NCBI RefSeq assembly: GCF_040939455.1
Contig: NC_134116.1
Span: 70,201,900 to 70,265,899 of the forward strand
Length of the DNA: 64,000 bases
From: Microcebus murinus
Lineage: Eukaryota > Chordata > Mammalia > Primates > Cheirogaleidae
Direction of reading: 5' to 3'
Shown: positions 1-12,895 of the stretch, one piece after another
How positions within the stretch are numbered: position 1 is the stretch's first letter
Layout of the letters: each line of letters starts with the position of its first letter
The notes under the pieces: model-generated
Seen by the model: only the letters and a program-made list of their open reading frames with translations
What the model was told of the DNA's origin: nothing
Database searches by the model: none
Program-made: the position numbers and the translations under genes

Positions 1-1858
1 TAGAAATGAACACTATAGACTAGGCAGGGGATCAATATTTTAGGGTAGTTGTAAGATTTTTTAGACACAAGGATTCTGCTAGAAGAGTATAAGTTTGGCA
101 TCAGGTAGACATGTAGAGAAGCAGAAGTGCTCAAAGAAAAATCTGTTAAAATAAAAAAGTTTAGAGGAGTCTTGATAGAGATAACTGGTCAAGAGCCACA
201 CAGCTTGATTTTCAAATATTTTCAAGCATACTTGCATTATTCTTCAGGTGTTTAAACTTAATTTTGGGGAGAAATTTTGCTTATAAACATAAATTAATAT
301 ATAATGAGCTACCATTAAAGAAGAGAAATATAAAGGGATTAGCCTTTGTTGTATTATACCACTGGCATTACTGGACAGATCTCATTATAATGAATTTCAA
401 AGGGCAAGGCAAATTTGTGTCAACTACTTAATTATCTTCAGTGGGAAGAAAGGACCAGAGAGTCTAAACCAAATTGTACAATTATTAAACATATCTGCTA
501 GCATATGCAAATGAGGAAGGGTAACACATTATCTAAAAGGGTCAGAAATAACATTTATGAATTTTCTATGTTCTTTAAGATCAAGAATGAGACCAGGAAA
601 AGAGAAAACACACCTGTGAACAAATAATCAATGAACTGGATTTGCTTAAATTTCCAAATGGCCTCAGATAAAAATCTCTGAGCTACTAAAAGAAAGAAAC
701 TACAAATACAATAAAACCAAAACTTGAATGTTTACTTAAGAATTCAAGGCAAACATTTCATCATAGACTTAAGGTTACTTTTAAATAGGAAGAACAGTTT
801 TCATGATAGATAAATGTTAATAACATAGATATATTTAGGAACTAGTGTTAGAATAAAGTTATTAAGCATATATTGAATCTAGAAGCAGGAAAATAATATG
901 CTATCTCCAATTTACAATTAACGGTAACATTTTTTCTTTGATAAAAAGAGAAATATCTAACTGGTAGAAAGAAATCACTGGAGGCTTTCATAAAGCCATA
1001 CCAGATAATTTCCAGTATGGTTTTATACACAGAATGATAAATATAAATCCACCTCTCTATTGCTACCTTCTACGTCAATGTTGTATGAGCTCAAAATATA
1101 GAACTGAGGTAAGACTCAGCCACTCAGGAGTTTTAAGTTGAAGATCTGGATGTGATTCCATGGACTGGTTTCCAGGGGTCCAGTGAATACTCTGAAATTG
1201 TCAGCAATCTGCTTTCATCAGATTCACAGTGTTTTGAAACCCCAAAAAAGGTTATGAACCAATATTCTAAGATATCCATCCTCCATCTGGTCACTACAGA
1301 TGCCACCCAGAATGGACCAGCATCAGGACAAGGTGAAACTGAAGTGGTAGGGGAAAGAATGTCTGCAGGTGGTAGGGGATTAGCAGTGTGAGGCTAGATA
1401 ACAAAACGGTAGTGGGGAGGTACATTCCACAAAGTCACAGTAGGCAGGAAAGGGCAAATTTGATGGTCACCTAGCTCAAGGAGCTATTTATTCTTCATGG
1501 CTCTTAGCATATTAGAGACATATGTACATCAAATGAATCTATTTGATGAGTCTATCCTACCTTCCAACTATATAGGCAGTTATATATGAATAACTTATAC
1601 TATGTATTATTTCTCCTATATAAAAAGTTGGTTTTCATTAGAAAGTTGATGTTATTTATTCATTGCCAGTAAAACACACATTTGTTTGGGGTATTCTCTT
1701 CACTACTAGAAATGACATAAAGTAAATCATTAGCATTCACATGACTGAGCATTGTTAAAACCCCTGGCACATGTTTATTCAACAGGAAATACATTTTAAA
1801 TTCAGCAACTCTGTGTGTATTTATTCAAACAAACAGAAAAAAATATTTAAAAATTTAC
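1..1858 (-). other. NBEA: NBEA intron, downstream part
   Basis: Starts with the donor GTAAAT of the 1859-2002 exon and continues beyond the left edge. AT-rich, with no coding sequence resembling the PH domain that should follow. The only repeat-like piece I can suggest is a hAT relic near 1155-1265. Confidence 0.7.
1155..1265 (+). mobile_element. Possible hAT-Charlie relic
   Basis: The text GGACTGGTTTCCAGGGGTCCA near the start and CCCCAAAAAAGGTTATGAACCA at the end resembles the ends of eutherian hAT-Charlie non-autonomous elements (consensus end roughly AAAAAAGGTTAAGAACC). The middle is too decayed to name a family. The open frame across this stretch (1152-1391) has no recognisable product. 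Confidence 0.3.
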
Positions 1859-2002
1859 CGGCAAGATTGTCGATTTCCTTCTCCTGTAGCAGACTGACCG
1901 CATCATCGTCTCCTTCCAGCATGAGCTCTGTCTCTGCATTCTGGTTCACTATTGCCTGACTTCTGAATGTTTTCTTTGACTTTACTATATCTTCTTCAGT
2001 GC
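1859..2002 (-). CDS. NBEA: NBEA coding exon (downstream of the two)
   Basis: Internal coding exon of neurobeachin, a large BEACH-WD40 scaffold protein and PKA anchor that acts in membrane trafficking and synaptic receptor targeting. Read on the minus strand, the exon starts after an AG (complement of 2003-2004) and ends before GTAAAT (complement of 1853-1858). Its 144 bp are open in one frame. They complete a glycine codon split with the upstream exon and continue as TEEDIVKSKKTFRSQAIV, then an acidic stretch with ELMLEGDDDAVSLLQEKE, ending DNLA plus the first base of a codon. I recognise this as the NBEA segment immediately before the PH domain of the PH-BEACH module; the paralogue LRBA is less similar here as I remember it. 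The 3' splice site has a poor polypyrimidine tract. The next exon, expected to start the PH domain, is not in 1-1858. The identification rests on memory of the family, but it is strong because the two exons agree in frame and order. Confidence 0.92.
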
Positions 2003-3920
2003 CTAATCACAGCCAAAATATAATAATTTAGGTTACTATGATTGTTTTTGTTCACAGTATTACAAATAATTGATTACTTTATTAAAATTATACGTTGCAT
2101 TTACATATTAGTTTCCAATTACAGAATATTTTAACCTTCTTTATCTTGTTTGGTCTTCTGTGAGAAGTGGGGACTACAATCACTTATCCTTATTTTGTAT
2201 GTGAGGAAATAGGCTAAGAATGCTACATGCATTGTTGAAGGACCCAGCAGTTGGCTAGTGATAGAGAAAGGACTCCATTATCCATGTCTTAATGACTCTA
2301 AGATCAGTGCACATTCTATCAAAAATCTACACCTCATCTCAAACTCAGTTTTCTGATCCATATAATTACATAATTTTACATAATTATATTTTAGTGTTAA
2401 TTAGCTAATCAATTGATCAGATCACTTTGAAAGTAGATGAGATAGGTATGAAGAAAACAAGAAAGTATTCACATCTGAGAGGAATACAGTTATCACTGGA
2501 AAGTTACAGAAAGGTGGAATTAAGAATTATGGAGACATAAAACCTACTCCACAATAGCTATTTCTTTAGCAATTAATGAAAAAAATACCATTTTTCTGAA
2601 ATGATATCCTTAATTTGGTATATAAAATAATATAAAAAGCCAAAACTAAAACACATAACAATAAGCAGAAAAATTGAAATACAGCAAAATTTGACTTGGC
2701 ATTAACATGTCAATGTACAAGTTAGAAACCAATGCATTTGAAGCCATCATGAATTTGATTAACAAAATTATTTCCATATTTACATTCAAGCACCTGCTTT
2801 GGCAGGTGACAATGAATATAACATTATCTGAAATGCAAGCAAATTTTATACACACATACGTATATATTTATATTTTTATATACACCCACCTCCCACATAC
2901 ACATAAGAAAATACTTCTATTTCACATTACTTGAAGTTGAAATTCAGTTTGGAAGAAAATGTTGTGTTCTAGCTGTAGTATTAGGATACTATAGGCTTCA
3001 ACGAGCAGCATTAACTAGGAAAATATCTTCATATCTCATTTGTTGTGGTGGATATATTCCTAGAAATGGGAGCCTAATAAATCAGTCCTATATGGTGGTG
3101 TTGTATTATATTCTAGAGTTTGTTATGGTGTTGTGTATATAGGCAATTACTCTCCAAATCATGTCATGCCTCTGGCCAAAATTCTCTCCAGCTACAATTT
3201 ATACTACTTTTGGTCAATTCTCTCAGGCCCATACCATAGGACTTCCAACAGTCCATTACTGCCTATTGATGTGCTCAACCATTTTCTTGGAAGTGCATCG
3301 AGCGGTCATAAAACTTGGACTGTAAAACAGTGTTAGCCTTTTTCTTTTTTCCTTTTCAGTTTGAAAACTTCTTTTGGTCAGTAACTGTGGTCAGTAACTG
3401 TAGCATATAGCCAATTCTATTTGCTAAAACATGAAAAAATTGACTCAAAGGTGAAAGGGGTAAAAACGCATGTTGAGGAACAGAGTCACGTCACAATACC
3501 ATTACAGAGTGTCATTGGTTGAGTCTGTCATCTTAGCTGGATGACAGCATCTAGAGAATGTAGTTAATATATAGCTTAAAATATATAGTATTAGATTGTT
3601 AAATATATGTTTTGATAAATGCTTGAGAGACAAACAGCATTATTACAACAATGTTACATCAGAAAGGAGAGAATTAAGTGGGTTTCATGTGTATTCTTAC
3701 TTCACTGGCCCATAGACAGCTCCTATTTCTAGAATAAAAGACTGAGGATAGATCACTGAATACTTCAGAAATGTATCTTAATTCTATTTGATTTCTGGTG
3801 ATACAAAGCCAGCACAATAGTAATCTTTGATGGTAGCTATCTTTAAAACTTGTTTGTTTCTTGGGTAGTAACTTAATTTGAGAAACACAGAGTTTACATC
3901 ATCTGAGAACAAAAGAGGCA

Positions 3921-4049
3921 AATCACAAGTAAGATGTGCAACATTTGGGGGATGGACATGCTTGAAGCTCTTATCGAGGGGGGAGAGGGCATGGGCAATA
4001 TAAGTACCCTTAACACTTGTACCCCCATAATACACTAAAATAAAAAATA
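3921..4049 (+). mobile_element. L1 3'-tail element (strepsirrhine type)
   Basis: About 130 bp matching only the last part of the lemur-type L1 3'UTR. It holds AAGATGTGCAAC, GGGGGATGGACATGCTTGAAGCTC, GGGCAATATAAGTACCCTTAACA and CTTGTACCCCCATAATACAC followed by an A-rich tail. The left boundary appears close to where the copies at 24590-24758 and 44169-44303 begin. No convincing target-site duplication was found. The open frame on the opposite strand (3784-4035) is an accident of this repeat. Confidence 0.75.
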
Positions 4050-4119
4050 TAATAATCCAGAAGTCTCTCCTGAGGTCTTTATAGCCATATTTCTAGATGT
4101 CTCTGCCTTGATATTATTA

Positions 4120-5100
4120 AATGAACATTTCCTTAACCGAGCTATTTGTCTCTTGCTCCTCTTCTTCCTCCTATTTTGACCCACCCACTTACTTAAGCCA
4201 AAAACCTAGGAATTCATCCTGCATGGTGACTGCCACTGCCCTAGTTCAGGCCACCATCATTTTGGTCTGGAGGGCTTCGGTAGCTGCCTTACTCATATCA
4301 TCTTCCATACTTTTGTCAGAGTGATTATTACAATATACAAGTAAGTTGAGAATATTTTCCTGATTAATATTGTTTATCAACTCTTCCCGATCAACAACAG
4401 TCCGGTGTTGCAAGGCTTATACTGCAGGATGAAATCTAAACTTCTTAGTATGGCTTACCAAGGCCTTTCATCCTTTTATCACTAGTTCCATGTTTTTACC
4501 ACTCCCTTCTCAGCAATATTGGACCATTTATATCTTCCAAAATATGCCATGCTTTCACATGCCTCTTTAGCTGTGCTAATGTAATCCCCTCTGTATGCTA
4601 TGTTTCTTCCTTCTTCTTTTATCTGGCTAATTCCTACTTGCTCTTCAAAATTCACTCCTTTAGGGGCTTTCCTAACCAACTCTTCTGCACCTTCACAGCT
4701 TACATATAACTCGACCGCACTGTACAGGTGTTACCTGTTATGTGTTTGTCCTCTCTATTAGGCTATAGCCTCATTTCTGTAGCCTCTGTGCCTGGCACCC
4801 AGCAGGTGCGCCACAAACACCTGCTGAACTGAAGTTCAAGTTTAACTCCCACTGTATTTCCTTCTCTGATTTATTAAGGTAGGCTTGTACACTCTTTCCC
4901 GTATGCTTCCACCATACCTCCCAGATCCTCTACTGTAGTAGTTACAGATACTGTTAATATAACTGCTTATTTATCTCCAAAATAGCCTGGAAGCTCCTTG
5001 ATGACTGGAAGCATGATTTTGTCTTTGTATTCTCAGTACTTAGCACACTGCCTGGCACAGAGCAAGCAAGCCTTCATAGATCCTGAATACATGAATAAAC
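4120..5100 (+). mobile_element. L2 LINE, 3' region, decayed
   Basis: Series of blocks in L2 order: CCTAGTTCAGGCCACCATCAT, then AAATCTAAACTTCTTAGTATGGCTTACCAAGGC, then a CTGGCTAATTCCTACTTGCTC block, then two end-type blocks (CTGTGCCTGGCACCCAGCAG near 4787 and AGCTCCTTGATGACTGGAAGC...CTGCCTGGCACAGAGCAAG near 4990-5070). These are characteristic of the coding end and tail of ancient mammalian L2. No intact reading frame. Two tails may mean two copies. Confidence 0.6.
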
Positions 5101-6720
5101 TCAGATATAACAGTTGCCTCTGGCTATTGCTAAATCTAAAGTTACCAGGATATCTCAAAGTCTTAGTGACATGCCTTCAGTTTGAGGGAGAACTGGAGAA
5201 TCTATATATTTACATGAAAGAGAACTTGGTTCTTTACATGAAAGTCTTTTGCATGTGAATCAGTCTAATAAAGCAAGTTTTTCCATGTATCACAGCTATG
5301 TAAAAAAGCTTTATGTTACTCTTGTGTTACCCAAATAAATATCTACCAATAAAAAATGTTGTAGAAGGAAGGTGAGCTCTGAAACATGTATGAAGCTTTC
5401 AATTTTACTCTGTCTGGTTTTAAAGCAGTAAAACAATCATGTCTTTAAAAGATATATAGTAAACTAATCCATATCAACACACTGAACTTATCATTACTAT
5501 TGAAGTGTTATCAGTTTGCAGCTCAGTAAAAGTCCTGATTTTATGGTACTGCACCAAACATTTATCCAAATTAAAGTGTATGAGATCTAAAGGTGCTTTT
5601 CAATCACAGTATCTTTTATGAATTAGAGTTTCATTCATCAAAATTACAGGCAGAAAGAGGTAAGGTCTCAAAGGGCTGTCTCATTACAAGGCTTGTAAAC
5701 ACTGTCCTTAGGTAGAATTGGTTTAACATCCAACAAATCAAAATCTGATTGGGAAGAGAATTATTTGCAATCATCTATCTTCAGAAGACATGTTGGACTG
5801 AGTGCACTTCTTGGCCTCTTAAGCCATTCATCAAGAAATTAACAAGCGAATACCACAAACCACCAGAATGTCTTGGATTTGAAAATGTGAATTATGTTTA
5901 AAGCAGGATAGGAAAGACATATATGCTATTTTCTATGAAAACATTAAAATGCCATAAAATTTAAAAGTTTCACAAGAAAAAAGTCACCAAGTAATAAATT
6001 TATGAAGCTAAATCCAAAATTACACATATAGTATTTTCCACATGAAAGTATTCTATTCACAGACTTCTTAGTGAATATACATACTTGCAGAAATTCTGTA
6101 TGTGAAAATGTTATCTAATATAAGACACTGCATTGCATGAATCTGAAGTTCCATTTTCATAAAATTTCCCTTAATAACCAAAAGTCCACGTGAAATGAAG
6201 TATATTTTAAAAACGAAGTAACAGGAGAATGAAAATGTTGCTAGTACTATTACTATACTCTGGTATTATTGTTACTACTATGTTATCGTTAATAATTATC
6301 ATTTTAAATAAGCTTAAGTTGAAATATAGAAATGAAAAATGGGAGACATTAACTCATCTTAATAATATCAAAGAATATGTCTACCTGGAATGGCCAAACA
6401 ATCGAGGTAAAGTAAAGAAATTAGTTCATTTGCTCTTTGTGATCTTTTCTATTGATAAATATAAACCATTTAAAGGAAAATAATACAGAAAACTTTATTT
6501 CTATTTAAGAAATCATACTACAGTCAACTCTAAAACATCTATACTAAAGAAGAAAGTAATTCTCAATAGTAGATAAGACATAAATAGTATATACATGTGG
6601 CTAATGCACAAAGAAAATAGATATAACCCCACAATAAGCCTGTTTAGTATAGAATCAGCTTCTTACCAGTTTTATGCTATTATTATTTATATTTATTATG
6701 GAACTCTGGCTTAAATTTGT
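5101..6720. other. Unassigned AT-rich intron
   Basis: No repeat family, exon or RNA gene recognised. Scattered short open frames have no coding character. Confidence 0.4.
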
Positions 6721-6726
6721 CATTTA

Positions 6727-6800
6727 TTAAAAATTATATATATGTATACATATATATGTATATATATGCATGTGTATGTATATCTATATATTTTATGTAT
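6727..6800. repeat. AT/TG microsatellite
   Basis: Alternating purine-pyrimidine run of TATATATGTATACATATATATGTATATATATGCATG type, imperfect (TA)n/(TGTA)n. Confidence 0.85.
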
Positions 6801-6859
6801 AAGAACTATGGAAGAATACATTTTCATTGTTATTTTATCCGGACAACTTAAATAAACGG

Positions 6860-7205
6860 CTATAGCTAATGACCTGGCTCCTGTTTACTTAACCTCACTA
6901 CTTTACTGATTTGGCCTCTTCACACCTCATATTCCCAAAGAGCTGAGTGCTTCTGTCCCCATACATGCCACGTCGTCTCAAATCTTGACACACAAAATTT
7001 CTTCTATGTGGAATTCTCTTACCTGCCTTGTCCTTCAGGACACAGTTTGGTTGATTATTCCCTTCTCTGTGTAACCTTTCTGAGAAACAAGCCTTAATAT
7101 CTTATCATTGCTCATTTCAGAGCCTTTTATTTAGGGATTCTCTACTGGACTTTAATTTCTGAGTGTTTTAAGTGTCAAATAAAGTGGTAATAAATGTTTG
7201 TTGAG
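6860..7205 (+). mobile_element. L2 LINE 3' fragment
   Basis: Contains L2-like order: GACCTGGCTCCTG, a CACACCTCATATTCCC segment, TGTGGAATTCTCTTACCTGCC, CCTTCAGGACACAG, and an end resembling the L2 tail, TAATAAATGTTTGTTGAGTAA. Strongly diverged. Confidence 0.5.
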
Positions 7206-7364
7206 TAACCACATGAAAAAACATAAACATAGTTCATATATTAATCATTTTATATGCATGCTACTTTAGTAACTTCTCTTTTATGTCTTTTACAGTTTCC
7301 TCATAAATGAGAAAGTTGGACTATGTGATTTGCCATTCTTACTTTATTGTTCTTGCCAATACCC

Positions 7365-7400
7365 ATTAGGAATATTGTTTAAATTAGGAATATTGTTTAA
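7365..7400. repeat. 18-bp perfect tandem duplication
   Basis: ATTAGGAATATTGTTTAA occurs twice back to back (7365-7382 and 7383-7400) with no mismatch, indicating a recent local duplication. Confidence 0.95.
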
Positions 7401-8510
7401 ATAATCCACACCAATCTCATAATTTCAGTTTTCCAATGTGTAAAAGAGGAATAGTAAGTATCACCCAACCAAACTTTCACAGGATTATTGCAAAGTGAAA
7501 ATGAGACAATGAAAATGTGTGAAGATTAGTTACATAATAAGCTTCCAAAATGTTAAAATTTTCATAAAATAAGTAAGACAAAAAATTAGCGTATTAAAAG
7601 AGTATACTGAGTACATAATTTAAAATGGAAGAAGAACATAGTCAATATTTTATTGCTTATAAAAGTTGATTTAAAAACTCAAGGTAAAGCATAAGTCTAA
7701 GGTCTTGCCACTATGCCCATCCAATATCAGGTATTCAATAAGTGACAGTTGCTTCTCCTTCAGTGGAGTTAATGTTCTTCCTTCCACCATGCTGTTATAA
7801 CAGTCTTTTTATATTCATTATAACCGAAGAGGACCCTTCAACCCTTCTACTAGATTGAATGCTCCCTTAAGGCAGGAAAAATAGCATGTAGCACAGGTGT
7901 TATGAAGGGCTTGTGAAATTGAATGCAGTGTAAACAGCTTATACTTAAAACTGTTTCTTCCCATAACTATTTTATATATTTAAAGATATTATTAAATAAA
8001 ATTACATAAGTATCAATGTGTTTGATAAGCTTTTCAATTATGTATATAGATATTTTAATATACATGTGTTTAATATCTCAGATATTTGAAGGAAAAGAAC
8101 TTCTGCTTTCTCAACAAACGATAATGCATCTAAGATAGACTTCTTTTTCATCTTTGGAAGGACACTGGCAGAATGGAAATTTAGTCTCATTTTAATTTCA
8201 CCTAAATGTATTATTGGAAAAATTGTTTCTAAATATCTGGAAAGCAGTTTCATAGGATGGCACTCTTTTTCAAAGGAGAAATTCTTTTCAATATATACCA
8301 TTTCACAATGTTTTTAGCTTGTTCAATGGGTTTTGACAAAATTTGTCACTATGTAAGTAAGATAAAATGTTGCAATTAGTTTTCAAACCTAAATGCTTTC
8401 TTTTAAAAGCATGAATAACATGAACACTTTGGGAAACTTAAAAATACGGATTACTTTTTCTCATTGAAACTCAAGTCAGAGCAACAAATACCTTTTCAGA
8501 GCAGTGCTTT
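7401..8510. other. Unassigned AT-rich intron
   Basis: Nothing recognised apart from a weak L2-like phrase near 7700-7900. The minus-strand open frame at 8038-8301 looks like chance. Confidence 0.35.
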
Positions 8511-8710
8511 TAGTGGTCCCCAACCTTTTGGGCACCAGCGACTGGTTTCATGGAAGACAAGTTTTACTTGAATGGGGCATGAGGGAGAACAGGGGTGGAG
8601 GGGCAGGAGCAGAGTGGGGAAGTGGATCTCGGGCAGTGATGCCCGGCCCTGTTTTCCTAGCAGGACATGGATTGATATCTGGCTGTGGCCTGGGAGTTGG
8701 GGACCGTGGT
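8511..8710 (+). mobile_element. hAT-type non-autonomous DNA transposon
   Basis: Starts AGTGGTCCCCAACCTTTTGGGCACCAG and ends GGGAGTTGGGGACCGTGG, giving inverted termini built on GGTCCCCAAC / GTTGGGGACC. The interior GACTGGTTTCATGGAAGACAAG is typical of an old mammalian hAT MITE. About 200 bp long. No clear 8-bp target duplication is left. The open frame at 8504-8716 is simply the repeat read through. Confidence 0.65.
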
Positions 8711-11700
8711 ATCTAAATTTTATTTAATTTCCACTAAAAAGAAAAGATTTTAAGATAAATATACCTCTCAGCGAACTACATAAGATATAGTGACATGATC
8801 TCATGCAATAACATGTATGAATCAATTTATTGCTGAGAAATTTACAATTTTGAACATTTCAAAACAAGATGAAAGAATCATTTTTATTATACTGAGAAAC
8901 CTATTGTTCAAGAACATTTTATGCTGACTTTCTATTTGTGTATCTGTGAGAGAAATGTAATAGATACATACATAAAACACACCTTACCATTGCAATTATT
9001 TACTATCAAGTAAATATTTTCTTTGTAAATTATCTAAGTTCAAAATTTAATTTTGTGTTTGACTTTATAGTATGTTTTCTTAAGAAACATAAATTATGAT
9101 GATCTAAAGGGAAAGACTACTTTTCTACTAAGATTAAAGACAAAAAAATCAAATTATCTTCTGTACAGAATAGGATTTTTTTTTTAAAAGAAAAGACCTT
9201 TTAGTAGAAAAATCCCAGTAGTGAAAACTTAGTGATACTGAATAAAAACATGAAACAATGACTAAAAATCTCAAGTATCTTTTTATGCTTTTATACCTGA
9301 TGCTGAGTGAGGAACCTTACTTTATCAATAAAATCAAAGATAATTTTATGAAAGTGAGTATTTCTATAAATAAAATAGATGGTTTCTATTTAAATAGACT
9401 ATTTCTATTTGTTGTTTCAAACACATTTTAAGTAAAATCTGAGTAGTTATTGAACACATTTAATAAATACAGATATAAAATCTGGATAGTTTAGGTATCT
9501 AATTTCTTCTTTCTTAGTTGTGGGTATTTTTAGTCTGAATGAATCAATCGAACCATGGTTCCCACCTCAATTTATTTTTGTTAACATAGACTATATTGTG
9601 TAATCCAAACTAGACATTATTTATAGTACCATAAAATTAAAAACCCAAGATATTAGCTTCAGATTTACAAAGAACTTGATTCAAAAATGGTAATGCTTAC
9701 CTAAGTCAATAATTGATGGCACTTATGGTCCATTTTAGCACATTATTAAATTACACAAAATTAGAGTACAGCATTCTTTGTGTTCTTACCAAAGAGGAAT
9801 TTGTACAGACTTTTGATTGTTTTAAACTAGACACAGACATTATACATTCAGGTTATCTGTTTTCTGAAAAGCTGGGGGAAAATATTTCAGTGGTATATTA
9901 CACATGCAGTATTAACAATCTGGATATTAATTAAGATTAAATGTTTGTACAAATTATATGCACGTGTTAAATTCTTATTCAGATTAGTTATGCTTGTAAA
10001 CAATTTACTGGAATTTAAGAAAGAAGATAAGAAAATGGCTACATAACCCCAACAGTTATTGCTCAGTGGAAAAGGACATCAAGGACATGTGCGAGTAAAG
10101 AACTAGATCAATATTAACGTGATTTTCATTTCATGCTTCCCCAACTCCAGTAAGCCGACAATATACTCTGATTATGTGAACTGCCTCAGAGTAACACAGA
10201 AAAGGTTATTAGAGCAAGAGGTGGAAATGGAATGCACTTTTTATATTGACAGGGCTGCTAATAGAGTATACTGATTTTCAAAGACATGCAATGCATCTTT
10301 ACAATTTGGTTCTGACAGCAAAAATAGAATTTCATTTATTCCTAATTCAAAATATTCATATGTAAGCAATATTTCGTAGAGCAGACCAACAGAGAAGATA
10401 TTCATAAACAGCATTTTTAAACAGGAAAATGTAATTAAAAAGGTGCAAGAAAATACTGAATTTAAGTGAAGCATTATATAAGTATGAAATGTTAACTTAA
10501 TAATCTTTTTAATGGAGTCAATGTAAAAAACTGCATTCTATGCTTTTTAAAGGAAATCTAATAAACCATATTTTAAGAATATACATGATGGTAAATGTAT
10601 AATCTCTCTGCATTTTAGACTGGCTCTTACTTGGTAGGATTTTGATTAGCCATGAAGTTAGGGTGATTTTTAATTAGTTAAAATAGGGTATCATTAGATT
10701 AAAAATCACATGGCACATTTTGCTTGTGAAAAAACATGATAAAATATATAGAAAACTTGGGCCAGTTTTGAACCCTCTAAATGTCATAAAGAAGAGATGG
10801 TGCATTATTCATCTTTTGACTATTTGAGTACCTTGTATAGTGTTTGGTCCCTAAGACAAAATATGCATGGAAAAAAGACTAAAAAGAAATAAATAAATCA
10901 AAACGGTAAAGACAGTTATCTTTACATAGATGACTATGGGTGATTTTCCCCCTTCTATAATTTTTTTCTTTTTAAAAGATTTCTTATAATGAACATTTTT
11001 TTTTCTAGAATACAGTAAAGAATGAAGGGAGAGGAAGAGGGTCAAAGGAAAGAAACCTGCATCTGCACCAAAAAAGGTAGATGGCAGATGAGTAGCAGAA
11101 TAGAAGTTAGAAAGTTTGGCAACCCTTGGAATGAAAGGAAAGATAAACTGGACAACTTGAAAGAGGGCTGAGAGGATGGGGAGTGGGTGGCATTAACCTC
11201 AGGAATGACACTTGGGTTTTCTTTTTAAAGCCTGCCACAAAGTTCAGTGTGGGAAATTCACTTGAAAAGTATGAGACTATGGGAAATTGAGGTAGGAGAT
11301 TTTTGGGACAGACAAGCAACTGGCTCAAAGACATGGAAGAAAGAGGTAATTAACAAAAATGTCTCTGTTAAAAAAATGGAGTATCTAAATGAGGGTACTG
11401 ATATAGGTTATTAAAAAGCAATTTTAAAAACACCAAACACATTTAAAAATGTTTTTATAAATGACACGTCATGTGAATGATACTAAGCTAATCTATTTTG
11501 ATGTAGCTTTATGGATGACAGGCTGTAAGAGTCAACCAAAAATTAGCAGGCAAACTTTGTAGTGGGGAAATGTTCAATAATGTCCTCGCAGTTAAGGGAA
11601 TTCCAAATGTATTTACAGCAACATATGGTAGGGTAAGAGGATAGTATTCAGTTTGAGTTTTAGTTCTATCTACCACTTATAATTTAGCATGTCACCTACT
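8711..11700. other. Unassigned AT-rich intron
   Basis: Three kilobases without a recognisable repeat boundary, exon or RNA gene. 11040-11330 is purine-rich and somewhat more GC than its surroundings, but I could not assign it. Confidence 0.35.
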
Positions 11701-11719
11701 TCTATGGTCTGTCATTTTT

Positions 11720-12130
11720 CCCAAATAAAAACCCATTAATGGCTCTTATCGATGATCTCCTTCACAGTATGGCCACAAACTACTTTTTCAGCCTCATCTT
11801 CTTACCATTTTCCCACACTATCCTGTGTTCCATCATTTAGCACACTTTTCCATTCCTTGAATATGTTATACTGTGTGATTTGGTCTCTTTCTCCACAATG
11901 TCACCTTACCAAATCGGTGCTTGGGAAGATTTCCATTCATCCTTTCAAGATCAACTAAAATAGATTTCTTCAGTTAGGTAACCCTCTTTACTGAGCTCCC
12001 TAGCATTTTTAATACATGTTCATAAAAATACTTATCATACTATACTGTCATTATTTATAAATGCAATTGGGTATACACTTTACCAGAAATTAGTCTACAA
12101 GAATGTAAGCAAGATTATGCATAGTGATAT
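11720..12130 (+). mobile_element. L2 LINE fragment
   Basis: L2-like blocks in order: TAATGGCTCTTATCGATGATCTCC, CACAGTATGGCCACAAACTAC, CACACTATCC, TTTCCATTCCTTGAATATG, TTCAGTTAGGTAACCCTCTTTACTGAGC and a tail-like CTACAAGAATGTAAGC. Highly diverged. Confidence 0.45.
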
Positions 12131-12704
12131 AAATTAGTTCCATGTCAGTCAGCAATAATTTGAAAATCCCATACTTCTAGACCTAGTCCATAGAAAACCT
12201 ATTCTTATGCTGTTACCCAAAGTGATGAATGGTGTGGTTAATATATTCTTTGTATACTTAAAACTCATCAATGATCAATTAAGTAAAAAACAGCAACTGA
12301 ACAATAAGCACAAAGAATTTTATTAATGTGGATGCTCCAAATGGAATAAGTAGAAGATCTAAATCTTGTCCTCAAAAGGTTTTTGTTTTATCTGAGAATA
12401 TGAAACATCTAAAATAAAAACACTTTCTGAAACGTTTACAAAGTGATTTATCATCAAATGCAAAACATTGAGGGCACTCAAAGGAGCAACTTATGGTCCT
12501 GTACGCCTCCATGCCTTGGTAATTTTTGTTATTACCTCTGCCTTTACTTCCCTTATCACCTGTTAAATTCATAATCTTCTCTTGGGACAATTCATAAATC
12601 ATTAGTTCTGTGAAGTCTCTTCCAACCAGGCTCAGTGAGTCTACATCTCCCTTGTGCTCCTTTAGGAACTACTACCTCCCTCAGTAACTGTTTCTTTCTT
12701 TCCA

Positions 12705-12895
12705 CTAGACCAGGGTTTTTCAACTTTGGTACTATTGACATTTTGGGTTAGATTTATGTTGTTTTTGTTGTTGTTGCTGTGGGAAGCTGTCCTGTGCGTG
12801 ATCAGATATTTTAAGCAACATTTTTGATTTCTACCCATTAGATGCCAGTAGCACACCCTGATCTCCACCCCTGTGGAGAACCATGAACCAAAATA
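12705..12895 (+). mobile_element. hAT-Charlie MER-type element
   Basis: Reads CCAGGGTTTTTCAACTTTGGTACTATTGACATTTTGGGTTAGAT, then GGGAAGCTGTCCTGTGCGTGAT, then CTACCCATTAGATGCCAGTAGCA. This is the layout of an old eutherian hAT MER element (termini of the CAGGGGTTCTCAACC type). A TTG-rich expansion interrupts it near 12757-12776. Confidence 0.6.
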
